Positions 34,030 to 44,847 of a DNA stretch of 64,000 nt are shown piece by piece. The stretch comes from Lepraria neglecta (lineage: Eukaryota > Ascomycota > Lecanoromycetes > Lecanorales > Stereocaulaceae), in NCBI GenBank assembly GCA_033220425.1, contig CM065651.1:1364001-1428000 (forward strand), read 5' to 3'. How positions within the stretch are numbered: position 1 is the stretch's first letter; each line of letters begins with the position of its first letter. The notes under the pieces are model-generated. The model made no database searches. It saw only the letters and a program-made list of their open reading frames with translations, and was not told the origin of the DNA. The translations under genes and the position numbers were made by a program.

Positions 34030-35784
34030 TCATACAACTCTATAGCCCGTCTTGAGCTCAGTATCATCGAACAAAACCTCTCGAGGTGTCATGTAGACCA
34101 TCCGGTCTTTGTAATTGCGCGACTCGCCTCTATGCAGCATGCCTATGAATTCCCCTTCTGTGTTCACAATAGCAGCTCCGGAATCTGAGAAATACGCGGA
34201 AGGGATGCCATTTTCAAGCCCCTTGATACAAACTTCTTCTGTCTCGATTAATGTATCTTGGTCTGTTGCGTAATCACGAATGGTGAGCAGCATGTCTAAC
34301 CTTGTTGGCTCAAACTTTCCGAAACGCATCCCATTTCTGCCGTTGTGTAGTATGATCTGGTCTCTTCGAACGCTTCCAGTGAAAAAAACTGCAACGTGTG
34401 CCCTTAGTATGTCGAATCCCTTAGGGCATCGCCTTGACCAGTGGCAGCTAATTTTGGTTAGACACTTGGCCAGAAAATGCGGATGTATAACAAAACACAC
34501 CACATTCAGACTTACTTTACCTTCACGCATTTCAATCAGCGCCCGATCGGCTAGCCAAGGCCTATCCATCAGGGAATTTTCGAACGAAGCCTTCGAAGTG
34601 ATTATCCGGCGCCCACAGGTAGCATAGACGCGCCCTATCCTTTTGGCTGCAAGGGCCCCCCATTCAGTAAGGCTCTGTATGTCTCTAGCTTCTTCACGTT
34701 CGATCCGGGTTTTAGTTGTCTGCCGGTTGCGAACCGCAGGAGGTACGTCTGAAGGTGACGCGAAACGTTCAAGGTCCTTATCCATGTCGTGAATCTCGAG
34801 CCCAAGATTCCCTTTTCGTTGTTCGTAAGTCCAGATGGTGTTTTCATAATCCCTCTGGGACGGGTGCGTGATCTCCAGACGCGACTCTCTAGGCAACGAT
34901 GCATCACTAGTAAACTTGGAGACAACGTGATGACATTTTAGGCCAAAGGTCCCCTGAAGAAGTTTTCCATCAGGCTTCTTGAGACGAATGTAACAGCCAA
35001 GGGTCCCGACCGGAAGTTCTCCGCGCGAGTCTTTGACTGCTGTCGTTGTCCCCATATCATGCGCCGGGTCGTGGTTATGCTCACGGTGATCACGCAGGCG
35101 TACCTGGTACTTCAGGGGCAGGCCGACCTCCGCACATGGAGGGAACAAGAACTGAAAGGTGAATGTTTCGTGTACTTGAAGAGACCCACGTTGGCGATTG
35201 CCGGGCTTTTTAGGCACGCGAGAAGCCACATTATCAAGGGATGACACATTGGACGTTGAAGCATGTTCAACTTCATGAGGCACACGATGTCCAGTCCTTG
35301 GATCTAGATACCGGTCATTCGTGTCGTTCTCAAGGCGTGAGACCCGAGTAGCAGATTCATGATAGGTTTCACCTGATTCACGAGTGCGAGTCGCCAGTTC
35401 TTTGCGCAAATTATTGAACTCACGATCGGAGCGTGATTTAGAAGAAGCAAATTCCGCCTGGACTTCACGACAGTAGTATGGTATAGGCAACAGAATCTCT
35501 TCATTGAATGCTTTTCGCAACTCTTCTTGAATTCTCCCATCGATCTCAGTCCAACGAGTGAGCCTGTCCTCAGGATTTATCACCGCAAAGACTCTAGGGT
35601 GGTTCAGGTTGTTACGGTCCTTTCCATCAGTGACGTCGACTCTACCGTAGACTATAATGGCGCTGATAGGGGATTTGATGCTGCCAAAACAATCTCGAAA
35701 CGTTTTGTAGATAGTGTTGAACCTTTTGAAGATCGGTTCTCTAGGGTCGTCGATGGGAATTACTCTGGTACGTGTAACATGCAA
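34030..35784 (-). CDS. RVFAV-module fused to a chymotrypsin-fold protease-like domain
   Basis: Open frame on the minus strand from 35784 to 34030. A 132-nt intron at 34520-34389 (GTAAAG...GTTGCAG, branch ATACTAA) is a multiple of three with no stop; removing it leaves about 540 residues. Residues 1-115 are a module found three more times in this window (VTRTRVIPIDDPREPIFKRF, YGRVDV, HPRVFAVINPEDRLTRWTEI). Residues 116-200 form a charged linker. From about 205 there is a trypsin-like domain: GTFGLKCHHVVSKF with the candidate His at 285/286, WLADRALIEM with Asp at 413, and YFSDSGAAIV with Ser at about 491 after splicing, followed by EFIGMLHRG. The frame has no ATG at its left end (it begins at a Leu codon), so a 5' exon is missing or the start was lost. 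Function unknown. Confidence 0.65.
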   Translation of the reverse strand: MHVTRTRVIPIDDPREPIFKRFNTIYKTFRDCFGSIKSPISAIIVYGRVDVTDGKDRNNLNHPRVFAVINPEDRLTRWTEIDGRIQEELRKAFNEEILLPIPYYCREVQAEFASSKSRSDREFNNLRKELATRTRESGETYHESATRVSRLENDTNDRYLDPRTGHRVPHEVEHASTSNVSSLDNVASRVPKKPGNRQRGSLQVHETFTFQFLFPPCAEVGLPLKYQVRLRDHREHNHDPAHDMGTTTAVKDSRGELPVGTLGCYIRLKKPDGKLLQGTFGLKCHHVVSKFTSDASLPRESRLEITHPSQRDYENTIWTYEQRKGNLGLEIHDMDKDLERFASPSDVPPAVRNRQTTKTRIEREEARDIQSLTEWGALAAKRIGRVYATCGRRIITSKASFENSLMDRPWLADRALIEMREGKVSLNVVCFVIHPHFLAKCLTKISCHWSRRCPKGFDILRAHVAVFFTGSVRRDQIILHNGRNGMRFGKFEPTRLDMLLTIRDYATDQDTLIETEEVCIKGLENGIPSAYFSDSGAAIVNTEGEFIGMLHRGESRNYKDRMVYMTPREVLFDDTELKTGYRVV

Positions 35785-37279
35785 AGGTAGACGAGTATTT
35801 CATAGTACTTCCACGAGTGGGAGGTGATCTGGCATCCACATCCACATGTCTGCGTTGGCAATTTGATGCTGCGAAGAAGTTGGTCTTTTATGATTGATGT
35901 GCTAGTCCTAAGTGACGTTTGGGTAGATCTGGTGACAGTTTGTGGAAATAGTTAGATCCAGTGTAGCCGAATATCATGCTCAAGCCAGGTCTAATTTGTA
36001 TGCCGGGAGGTAGAGATCAGTGTGGTGACGACAATGGGCCCAGCCTGTCTTTGAACTTGCTCATAGGTGGTTTTTGCTATTAGGAAATTGCATGCTGCCA
36101 GGAAACTTTTGCGAGAACGCACTTCTAGGGTCACGTAGACCGTTACTGCTTCCCGCAGGTAGTGGCCTCTGACGAAGCATGAATTTCGTGAAGAGTGACC
36201 AACCATGTGCCTACAACAGGATCAAGGGGCCAGATATTAAGCAGAACAACTTCCTGCTTGAACTTTCTTCTCGCGAGCAAACAGAAACATCCGAAGCCCT
36301 AGAGATTGCTTCTAGACCGCTACTCTTCCCATTCCGACGACTTCCCATGAATATTTGGACTCGGGTAGATGTCGAGAAGTAGTGGAGCTGGGACTCTTGC
36401 TCTGACCATCCGCACGGTGACCGCGAGAAACTATTATGAGCATGGCATTGAAATGAGAGAGGGGTATCCTAGTAACTGGACACTTCTTTCAAGCCCGAGG
36501 ATCCTGATTAGTCTCCTTATCCATGTCCTTTGGGATTGTCGTAAGCCTCAAGGTCTTTCATACCTGGCTGCTGTTATCCTTCTTCTTCTTGAGCACTCGC
36601 AGCCTAATGACAGGTCTGTATTGAGTGAACTGGTGGTACCTCGAGAAATAATCATCTCAGCATTACAGCCTGTTCTGCGCAGAAGGTCCTTGAATAAACC
36701 CCTTGAGGAATCTGATATGCCGTACTATCTTTTGAAACACCGAGAACGCCACTGGTAAGTATACCTATAAGTTCGCCGCTCCTAATCCCAGTGACACTGT
36801 CTTTGAGCCCCATGATACAGATTTTTTCTCACTTGACCCTCATCGCCTCTTCTGTATCTCATACAACTCATTACACAGTTTCAAACGAATCAGCGGAAGG
36901 GCGAATAACTCTGCGCGTGACAACTGTGGGCTGTTCGACACTGCAAATGAGTCAGCGTCCTGATCAACTATAAAGCTTCCACCATAAACCTTTAGAACTC
37001 GCAACTCAAATACCTTCACCACACCAGCAAAACAGAAACAACGAGACCTTTAAACATCCCTAACTCGATCAACATTCATTCCTCTTAACTCTGCTCAAAA
37101 AAAAAAAAAAAAAAGCAGCACGATGTCAGACTCGACCAACGAGGGCCAGCAACCTCAAAACAAGTCCAACAACCCCGAATCCATGGCCGCCCAAGTGCAA
37201 ACCCCCGGCTAGTGATGGATTAATCTGTGAACCATTCAGAGACCCTCCTGTCGAAAGTTCCTGGAACCGCTACCTCGCT
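35785..37279. other. Accessory intergenic region with poly-A run and short ORFs
   Basis: About 1.5 kb. A 130-codon open frame at 36369-36758 (plus) and others show no recognisable domain. A run of 18 A lies at 37097-37114, followed at 37124 by a 29-codon ATG frame (MSDSTNEGQQPQNKSNNPES) that may be a first exon of copy 2; the splice to the next part cannot be settled. Minus-strand sequence just upstream of 35784 (SWKYYEILVYL) resembles the region before copies 2 and 3. Confidence 0.4.
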
Positions 37280-37619
37280 ATGCACTTCACACATACAAAT
37301 ATCACTTCCATCGTCGACGACAGTGATCCGATTTACATCAAATTCAACGAGATCCTTCCGAGCCTGGATCACTTCTTCGATGGATTTCCAGAAATAGGTG
37401 CTTCTATTGAATATAGGAGAGTGAACATTCGCGACTATACCGAGCACTACGATGACGTGAAAATCCCCAAAGCCTTCGTCGTGTCAATAGACCAGGATGA
37501 TTATCATCGGTGCGGAGAAATTCACCCTGGGACTGATCATGATTTTGCGCCATTCGTTCGGAAAACGTGAGATGCCGCCTTTGAAGTACTATCTTGCAGA
37601 GGAATGCTGCAGGTTCTGA
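37280..37619 (+). pseudogene. RVFAV-module gene without protease domain, copy 2
   Basis: The frame upstream of the ATG at 37280 is open and reads DPPVESSWNRYLAMHFTHTN. It continues with ITSIVDDSDPIYIKFNEI, IEYRRVNI, KIPKAFVVSIDQDDYHRCGE and stops at 37569. One frame over, sequence continues as REMPPLKYYLAEECCRF to a stop at 37617, which matches the end of copy 4, so a single-base frameshift near 37564 (in a run of A) likely truncates it by about 17 residues. It might still be expressed. Copies 1, 3 and 4 show the same segments. Upstream lies a possible short first exon at 37124. Confidence 0.55.
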
Positions 37620-37756
37620 GCGGAAGGGAAAGGCGATGTGCGGTTTCATTAATTTGGAATATGAGTATGCAATGTCATAAGGGGGAATAGCTTTTAGTAC
37701 AGGAGGGGCGATAAATGTGGTTGGGTATCTAGCATGCAAATGTATAATTAGACGTA

Positions 37757-40700
37757 TCACAGACCTTCCACACCTCCTTCGCCAGAGCTCTGAGCGATCT
37801 CCTTCCCCAAAACCTGCGTCGGCTTCTTTCTGTCCTCCTTATCCATCCGAGCTCTCCACTTCTTCCCCTTCGCACTCAGCTCTCTCAACCGCAGCAGATA
37901 CTGATTCAGCACCTCCTCTTCCTCTGGAACCTCCGGCGTATCAAGTCTCTTCTTCCTGCGCAATTGGCACGCTTCATATAGCGCCCTGGCTCTTGGTTGT
38001 GAGGAGACTTCAACGAGCGAGTACTCGATTGACCAGCTGTCTTGGGCTGTGAGGCGTTCGGGTCGGAGAACGAATTTGCCGTTAACTTTGTTGCGGACCG
38101 TGAGCGTCATGGCGAGAATGTCTTGGCCTGGGGAGGTTGCGTCGTCTGCTTCAGCGAGCTCTTCGGTTATCGAGTCGAGGAACGGCTGGTCGGCTTCGGT
38201 CGGGAACTCTTCTTCTTCTGCTCCAGGCATGGGAGGCACGTATTCTCTCTTTGTTTTCGCGTCTGAGGCAGCTTTAGTATGATCCTCCGTGGCCTCGTGG
38301 TCCGTTGTAGCGTCGAGCAAAGACTCTCCCTTATCCTCCGCTTCAGCGATGTCTTCCACGGCGATCACGTCTTCGCTTGTGGCAACTGTGCTTTGCTCAG
38401 AGCCCTGGCTGTCGTCTTCGCTGACTCCAGTGCTTTCTTCCTCCCCAACCAATTCTTCAACATCGCTGTCATCCCCCGCGTTCTCCTCAAACTCCTCGTT
38501 TTCCCTACTCTCCTCCACTTCGTCAGAGTTCTCATTTCCTTGCTCCTCCTCAGTCAATTCCTGGTCGACTTCTTCGTCTTGCTCTTGGTCTTGCTCTTCG
38601 ACTTCCTCATCACTTTCGACCTCATCTATAGCATCTTTGCCGTCTTCTCCGTTTTCTTCGTTGGCTTCGCTTCCAGTTGCTGTGGCAGTCGCGTCTTCAC
38701 TATCATGGGAATTGTTCTTGTTGGCATAAAGAGGACCCTCCTCGAAGACACCTTGTTCTTCAGATCCTAGTTCGCTGTCTTCGACTTCTTCCTCTTCTGC
38801 GTGATACTCTTTGCTCAGATCATTGACAGATAATTCATCCTTGTCCATTGCCTCTTGCACGTCAGCCTGAATGTTATCCCACTTAGAATCATCTTCCTCA
38901 GTGTCTTGCGATTCGACCTCTTCTCCGCGATGTAAACCAAGGATATTACGATTGAAGGCTTCGATCTTAGCCTCATTCTGTGACTGAATCTCGGCGACTT
39001 GTTGCTCGGTCACAGGTTCAGCGAAGATGTACATGAAGGGCGTTGATGCGTCACGAGTCTCGAAATGTAATCGAATTGACTGGCTATATTAGCGGCATGT
39101 AGGGCGTAGCTGAGATCACTACTCACCGTTTCAGGAAATTTCTGGGTGGCTTTATCCAGGATCTTGTTCAGAAGGTTCAAACTCAATTTGAACTCCTGGT
39201 CTCCAATCGATGTATCCCATTGACCGTGGATCGTAGAGTCCATCTCTGGTAGACTGATGTATTGGAATCCAAATATTCTTTCAATGTTGTGGAAGGCGAC
39301 AAAGATGCCATCCATCCTTCCCATTCTCACCTGCATGGAATACTTTAAGAACGCAGCGCGGATCATGTCGTAGTACTCGCGCTCGTAAGACTCCCATTCC
39401 CCTTGTCGGCTCTTAATCTGATAACCTAGTCCATGTTCGTAACGGGTGACGTCCATCCGGATAGACACTACCGCTCTTGTCTTAAGATCAAACATGCCCG
39501 TACCTGGTAAGCGCGAGTCATGAGCATCCAGCTGCGATCGCATCAAAAAGTCGCCCATAGTGGAGTAATGGAAGGTCTCCGGTTCCAATTGTTCTTCATC
39601 AGTAACTTGGCCGGGACTTGATTTCCGGTATCTTTCATAGTCTTCGGTGTTCAATGTGAGCAACTTCTCCATTGACTTCCCTAGCATGCTCAGAACATTG
39701 GCGGAATCGAATTGCTTGTCAGCGTCAATAGCGTACGATCCATCCTTCCATCTCAAGAAGATGGCTGACGGCGCACGCTGCAGTTGCGTGAAGCTTGATA
39801 GATGTGCAGGAAAGGACTTTGATAGCATAGAGGTGTTGATAGGACGCCATTGAGAAAGGAGAAAATGGAAATGTGCTAACGCTGCGGTCATGCTGGAAGT
39901 TGATCCAACGTAGCGCTTTCCATGCGTTTTGGCAATTCGCTTGAGCGACTCATCTTTCGAGGACGTGATGTATTCCTTCAAGGCGTTGAAATCAAATTCG
40001 GCTACAGGCATAATCTTTTGGAGGTACGGGTCAAAGTTGTATACTCGTGATCTGGGATCTTGAAGCTGATAGACGCCAGGACTGAAGTGGGATTAGCAAA
40101 GATTCTGACAAGACTGTAATTGAAGCATACTTGAATAGAACTCTCTCAAGTCCATATGACAGCCTAGGTACTAGGGCCTGATCGATCTCGATGGCTAGTA
40201 TTTGTCAGCCTTGATTGCAGGAACGTAGTTTCTAAACTCACGTAGTATTTCAAGTTTGCTTGCATCAGCCTTCTCGATGTCTGTTTTGGATCTTTTACCC
40301 TTGCCATTCAATACAGTTTGAAGAGAATCAAAGCCTGAGACATCAGATATGTTGCTAGTGGGTTTTCTTTGCTTTGACGATCTGTCGTCTTTGATTATTC
40401 GGGGCACGGCCCCCTGTTTAGCGATGAACTTTGAGATATCGACTGAGTTAGAATTCTCGAGGCTTTCTGAGTGGAGCTTCCGAATTCGCAGATCGAGGCC
40501 TACGGCGTGCTTTTTGATCAAATCATCCTTTGATGGGTGTTTCTGGATGACCCTAACATTGAGTCCCTTTCCATCTGCTTTGCGGAGCATAGGCTCGAGC
40601 TGCACTGCCAGCTTTGCCTTTCGTTCAGCTTCGGTCAGGTCCTTCTTTTGACCGTCATCTTGTGCTTTCGACTTCGATTTCGCTTTCTTCTGCGAAGAAA

Positions 40701-41632
40701 TTCGGGCCTTCTTTGATTCCTCCCCGCCACCTTTTGACTGTGGCAGACTGCTTGGAGTGTTCGGCTCCACAATGTCCACAATGTTCTCCTCGACGTTCTT
40801 CTCCGCTGGTTCTCCAGCGAGTTTTTTGACAAGGGATCTCTCCACAAGTGATACGTCCGCCTCCTCTGCCATCTCTCTTTGCAAGTCTTTCGGGCCTGCA
40901 CTTTGAGCTGAATTCTCATTCTTTCTCACGGTTGGGAGCTTCTGCTCAGCTTTCATTCTAGCAACGAACGCGCGACGCAATTCTCCTGGCAAACGGCCCT
41001 TTCCATAGTTTTTTTCCAATTTAGTCTTAGGCTTCGAAGGGCAAGGCGCAGCGACATGGTGGTTGGGAGACTCCTTGGGCTCCTTGGGTATGTCCTCGTT
41101 TCTGCCTGCCTTGGAAGATTTATCAGCTTGCATTGCGAGCATCTGCTCACGACGTTGCGCTGCAAATTTCTGCTGAAGCTTCTGCTGCGTCAGGTCTATA
41201 CTGGACGTAGGGGGCTTTGACTTCGCGGAAGATGGCTATTCAAGAATTAGCGAAGGTATTATCTACCAGGCAATCCCTGCTGCCCAAGTACTGGAGAAGA
41301 CGACTGACATTCTCCGCGCCCTTGGGCTCAGCCTTTGGGTCTTGTGTGTTTCCATTCTCGCTCCCCTTCGTTTTGCTTCTAGCTGGATCATTTTTGAGCA
41401 TGAAACCCCTGATCATATCCCTAAATCCCCGCCTGGCGACAGGAGAGTCATCCTTCTCCGGTTCTTTTGGTGGCTCTCCGGGAGCCGATTTCGCTCCATT
41501 GCTGTCTCCTGAACTTGTATGTTGATATCTCCGTGTTCGTCCTCTCTCCGCTCCAATACTTTGTAAGCGGCATGATAGGCAGACATGTCCTTGGTTCGGG
41601 GCGAGAGCACCTCTGGCAATCCTGACACTCAT
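37757..41632 (-). CDS. PET127: Mitochondrial Pet127-family protein
   Basis: Mitochondrial membrane-associated protein needed for 5' processing and turnover of mitochondrial RNA in yeast; the family is related to PD-(D/E)XK nucleases. Five exons on the minus strand: 41632-41309, 41235-40242, 40194-40131, 40081-39127 and 39079-37757, summing to 1219 residues. Introns are 47-73 nt. The Pet127 core is unmistakable: LERVLFNPGVYQLQDPRSRV, YNFDPYL, IFLRWKDGSYAIDADKQFD, GDFLMRSQLDAHDSRLPGTG, FDLKTRAVVSIRMD and MRMGRMDGIFVAFHNIERIF-like sequence. The N-terminus is suited to mitochondrial import (SVRIARGALAPNQGHVCLSC). A tract of about 220 residues very rich in Glu and Asp follows the core and is unusual. 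The first donor is uncertain (41308 chosen; 41266 would give a 31-nt intron). Confidence 0.92.
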
Positions 41633-41897
41633 TCAGAGGTAGAATGGTCTGTAAAGCATTAAAACAATGAGCTATGTACAAGTAGCTTTACAAAGCTCAA
41701 GTCGCGCCTAAATCTTTTTTGACAAGGATCTTGATCTTGATGGAGCTTGCAGGGATCAATGACGCTAGTGCGACGGCTTCTCCAGCCTCTCCGACCAGCT
41801 CTGGCTTCATCATCTTGTTCATCTTGTTCATCTTTCTATTGACCATATTGTGAAAACACAACTACCACATGCTAAGGTACTGCATTGACACTACATT

Positions 41898-42576
41898 ATG
41901 AGCAGCTCAAGACTTTTCCGCTTCCCCAAGCCCGAGTGGCTCAACAGCCCAAACACGCGGACAGCGGGCGTCTACCTAGCCGGCGCACTGGTAAGCTTCC
42001 CAAACCACTGTCAGTCGCAACGAATTAACCTGAACTTCATGTCTAGTTCTCCCTCGGATTATTCTTCTTCATCGATGCCTCAACCTACTCTAAATCCAAC
42101 AAGAACGGCGGAGATGTCCACGTCAAATTCGTCGACTGGATACCTGGCATTTGCTCAGCGCTTGGAATGCTAGTCATCAACTCAATAGAGAAGACAAGGT
42201 TAAGTGCGGATAGCTATAGCTACTCCGGCACAGGTGTGGCTTGGAAAGCGAGGCTGGTGCTGTTCTTGGGCTTTGCGTTAATGGCTGGAGGGTTGGCTGG
42301 GTCGGTGGTGAGTGGATTCACGAAGTTGGGGGTATGGAGAGTTATAATTAATGAGTTCGTTGCAGGTGGTCTTGGTCCTCAAATATCTCGTCCCGCAATA
42401 CTCGTTTCCAACGTTGTACTTTGGGGTTGCAAATGTGATTGCAAATGGATTGATCATGCTGAGGTATCTACACCCTGTTCCCTGATGAAGTAGCGTCACT
42501 GACACCGCACAGTTCTGTTGTGCTCTGGGTATCGCAAAATTTGGAGGACGACTACACGTACAATTTGGCACTTTGA
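41898..42576 (+). CDS. VPS68: Vps68 / UPF0220 (TMEM50) family membrane protein
   Basis: Small four-helix membrane protein of endosomes; yeast Vps68 works with Vps55 in endosome-to-vacuole sorting. Four exons, 41898-41990, 42047-42307, 42366-42463 and 42513-42576, give 171 residues; introns are 56, 58 and 49 nt, all GT-AG. Membrane segments: TAGVYLAGALFSLGLFFFID, WIPGICSALGMLVINSI, ARLVLFLGFALMAGGLAGSV and VANVIANGLIMLSSVVLW. The family ending SQNLEDDYTYNLAL is complete. The gene is divergent from PET127, with 265 bp between the starts, and convergent with the MDR oxidoreductase gene. Confidence 0.93.
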
Positions 42577-42836
42577 TTGGAGATCCAGTGGAGCATTGAT
42601 GTACAACAGCTATGACGAGATACGGGCCAGGAGCGGCGGCGTTTTGGAATAAGAAGGCAATCGAGCAATTCGCAATATGTCCAAGCTCGAAAGCTTGGAC
42701 AATGTGCACTTCATATTCTGCCAGAGCGCTGAATGAACCCAGGATAATGCTCGGCATGAGTTTGCTAACCTTCGGTCTTCTGATCAAGTTGAATAGGTCT
42801 ATCTTCGATGCATTAGCCACGGTATGTTGATCCAGC

Positions 42837-44266
42837 TCATGGTGCAATAACAGTCGAGTCTCCCATTCCAGCATTCTTCTCAGCAGCAGTGAAAGCAGCA
42901 TCCCAGTCCTCTAACCCGAACTTGCCAACCACCCTCAACCCACCACTCTTCCCAACTTTCAACACACCAGCCTCAATCATTTTGATCATCGACTTAATAT
43001 CGTCTCGCTCATACATCCACTGGATATTTCCGTAGTCAGCATTGCCCTTGCAGGAAGCGACTGAAATGGAAAAGACCCATTTCGGAAGAAACTACCCCTG
43101 CATCGTGTGTTTTGATCTGGCTCCAAAGCCACGCCAACGGTCGGGCAAAAAGGAGAAAAACATCCTTACCTTCCCCTTCAGCGTCAAATTCCAATGCATA
43201 ACCCTCCCATGCGGCACTCCCACATCCTCCCTAATCCCACCCATCAAACTAACTCTCCCACCCTTCCTCAATGCCAAAATCCCACTCTTGATATGCGTCG
43301 ATTTGGCAGCTTCAGGCGGACTGATATCAAAGAAAGCATCCACTTCTCCCCACTTCTTCAAACTCTTCGCATCAGCTTCCACATCCCCTGTCATTGGCAC
43401 AACTTCTACCCTCCCACCACCAACCTTCTCCCTCAACTTCTCCAACTTGGCTCGATCCCTCCCCATGGCAATAACCCTTGCCCCCATCGCCAGGGCCACT
43501 AACACGGCTGCGCCCCCGAACCCACCGGTCGCAGGACTTACGATAACGGTCTCGCCGGCTTGGAGTCCGATGTCTTTCAGTCCACCAAAAGGCACCAATA
43601 ACCCAGATATATATGCCAATTCCTCAACTTCATACCCCAAGCCGCCTTCCGGCAAGGGGCTTAACAGCCGTTTCTCGTCCAGCACATCACATGTCTCCAA
43701 CCTGGATCACTGCTAGTCAGCATGCCCCTTTGAAGGCGAAGTATGAAATTTGAGATCATAATTAAGGCATCTCTCTCTCCGAAGACTTTTCGACTCATTC
43801 GGACTGCAGAACGAACAGCAAAACAGGACCAAACAAATAAAACTTACGGCACCTTCGCGTATTCGGCATAAGTACTATCTTTCCATTCGCCATGCATGAG
43901 CTTCTTACTCCCCTCGGTATATCCCTCGTGGATACCAGCCAAGAAAACGTTATCGGGGTCATCTCGTCCTCTGATCAAGCAATCAACGTGCACCAATTGC
44001 CCAGGCTTTAAAGATGTGGCGTCTGGGCCAACTGCGGCAACTCTGCCGATGGCGCTCGTGCCTGGAACTAGAGGCTTAGGGTAAGGGTATTGGCGCTCGC
44101 CGTTGTAAATCTGTCTCATAAACGATATGACGTTGGCTGCCAAGATGCGAACGATCGCAACGCCTGGGCCAGGTTGAGGCGTTGGTAACGTTTCTACATT
44201 TGGTGGGATATCTGTCGAATGGACGACTAGGGCACGATGGGTTTTGGGTAGTTCTTGGGAAGACAT
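42837..44266 (-). CDS. Zinc-less MDR-type alcohol dehydrogenase/quinone oxidoreductase-like
   Basis: Medium-chain dehydrogenase/reductase. Three exons on the minus strand, 44266-43848, 43701-43170 and 43019-42837, give 377 residues. The introns are longer than usual here (146 and 150 nt). The GroES-like part is at residues 1-150 (VETLPTPQPGPGVAIVRILA, PLVPGTSAIGRVAAVG, LKPGQLVHVDCLIRGRD). The Rossmann fold follows (ETVIVSPATGGFGGAAVLVA, GARVIAMGRD), and the protein ends KWMYERDDIKSMIKMIEAGV and GLEDWDAAFTAAEKN. The GHE zinc motif and structural-zinc Cys cluster of classical ADHs are not evident, so it is probably a zinc-independent NADPH reductase. Substrate unknown. Start is the ATG at 44266 (MSSQELPKTHRALVV). 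Confidence 0.88.
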
Positions 44267-44847
44267 GGTAGGTGCCAATTATTCTCCTGTGAGTGGTATT
44301 ATGAATTTCAATTATCAGGAGCTAAATACATAATTTGAAAAGCGAGATAATAAAACTCATATAACACAAACAACACGCATGAGACGTCATATTAGGGAAT
44401 ACTGACTTACATCCTCCTGAGGCGGACCTATGCCATGAATTTTCCCGTCGGTGTTTCAATTGCATTCTGAATCAGCATCCTGACGGAGATACCGGAGATT
44501 GTTTCGTAAAGCCCGATTGATGGAAGTAATACATGTGTTTTTACATCTTCTTCTTGTGTTAGACGAAAGTGAGATCTAGATGAGTTGGTTTTGCATGAAA
44601 TCTATCTATAGGATGAGATGAAATGAAGGGTGTGGGGTGACTCTACTATGTAATGTTGAAATGCCAATACTGGGTATGCTAAATACCTTGAACGTTTCTC
44701 TGCCGTGTTATTTCGTAATCACTATTCTCAATCCACAATCATATTCGGAATCGACGGGCTGGTCACCCAGAAAATCCATTGCTCTTAATGTGACTCACTG
44801 GAAAGTTGGAGATCCACCGCTCACTCTAACTCCACATATAACTCTTA
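44267..44847. other. Intergenic region
   Basis: Promoter of the MDR gene (minus) and 3' flank of the next minus-strand gene. No coding region supported. Confidence 0.4.

Noticed and set aside
36369-36758. Possible gene of 129 codons
   Set aside because: No recognisable domain, no conserved start context and no partner exons; kept as unexplained sequence.
37097-37114. Run of 18 A as a sign of retroposition of copy 2
   Set aside because: The run lies upstream of the copy on the coding strand, not at its 3' end, and no target duplication was seen.
41236-41266. 31-nt first intron in PET127
   Set aside because: Below the minimum size seen in all other introns here; the donor at 41308 gives a normal 73-nt intron in the same phase.
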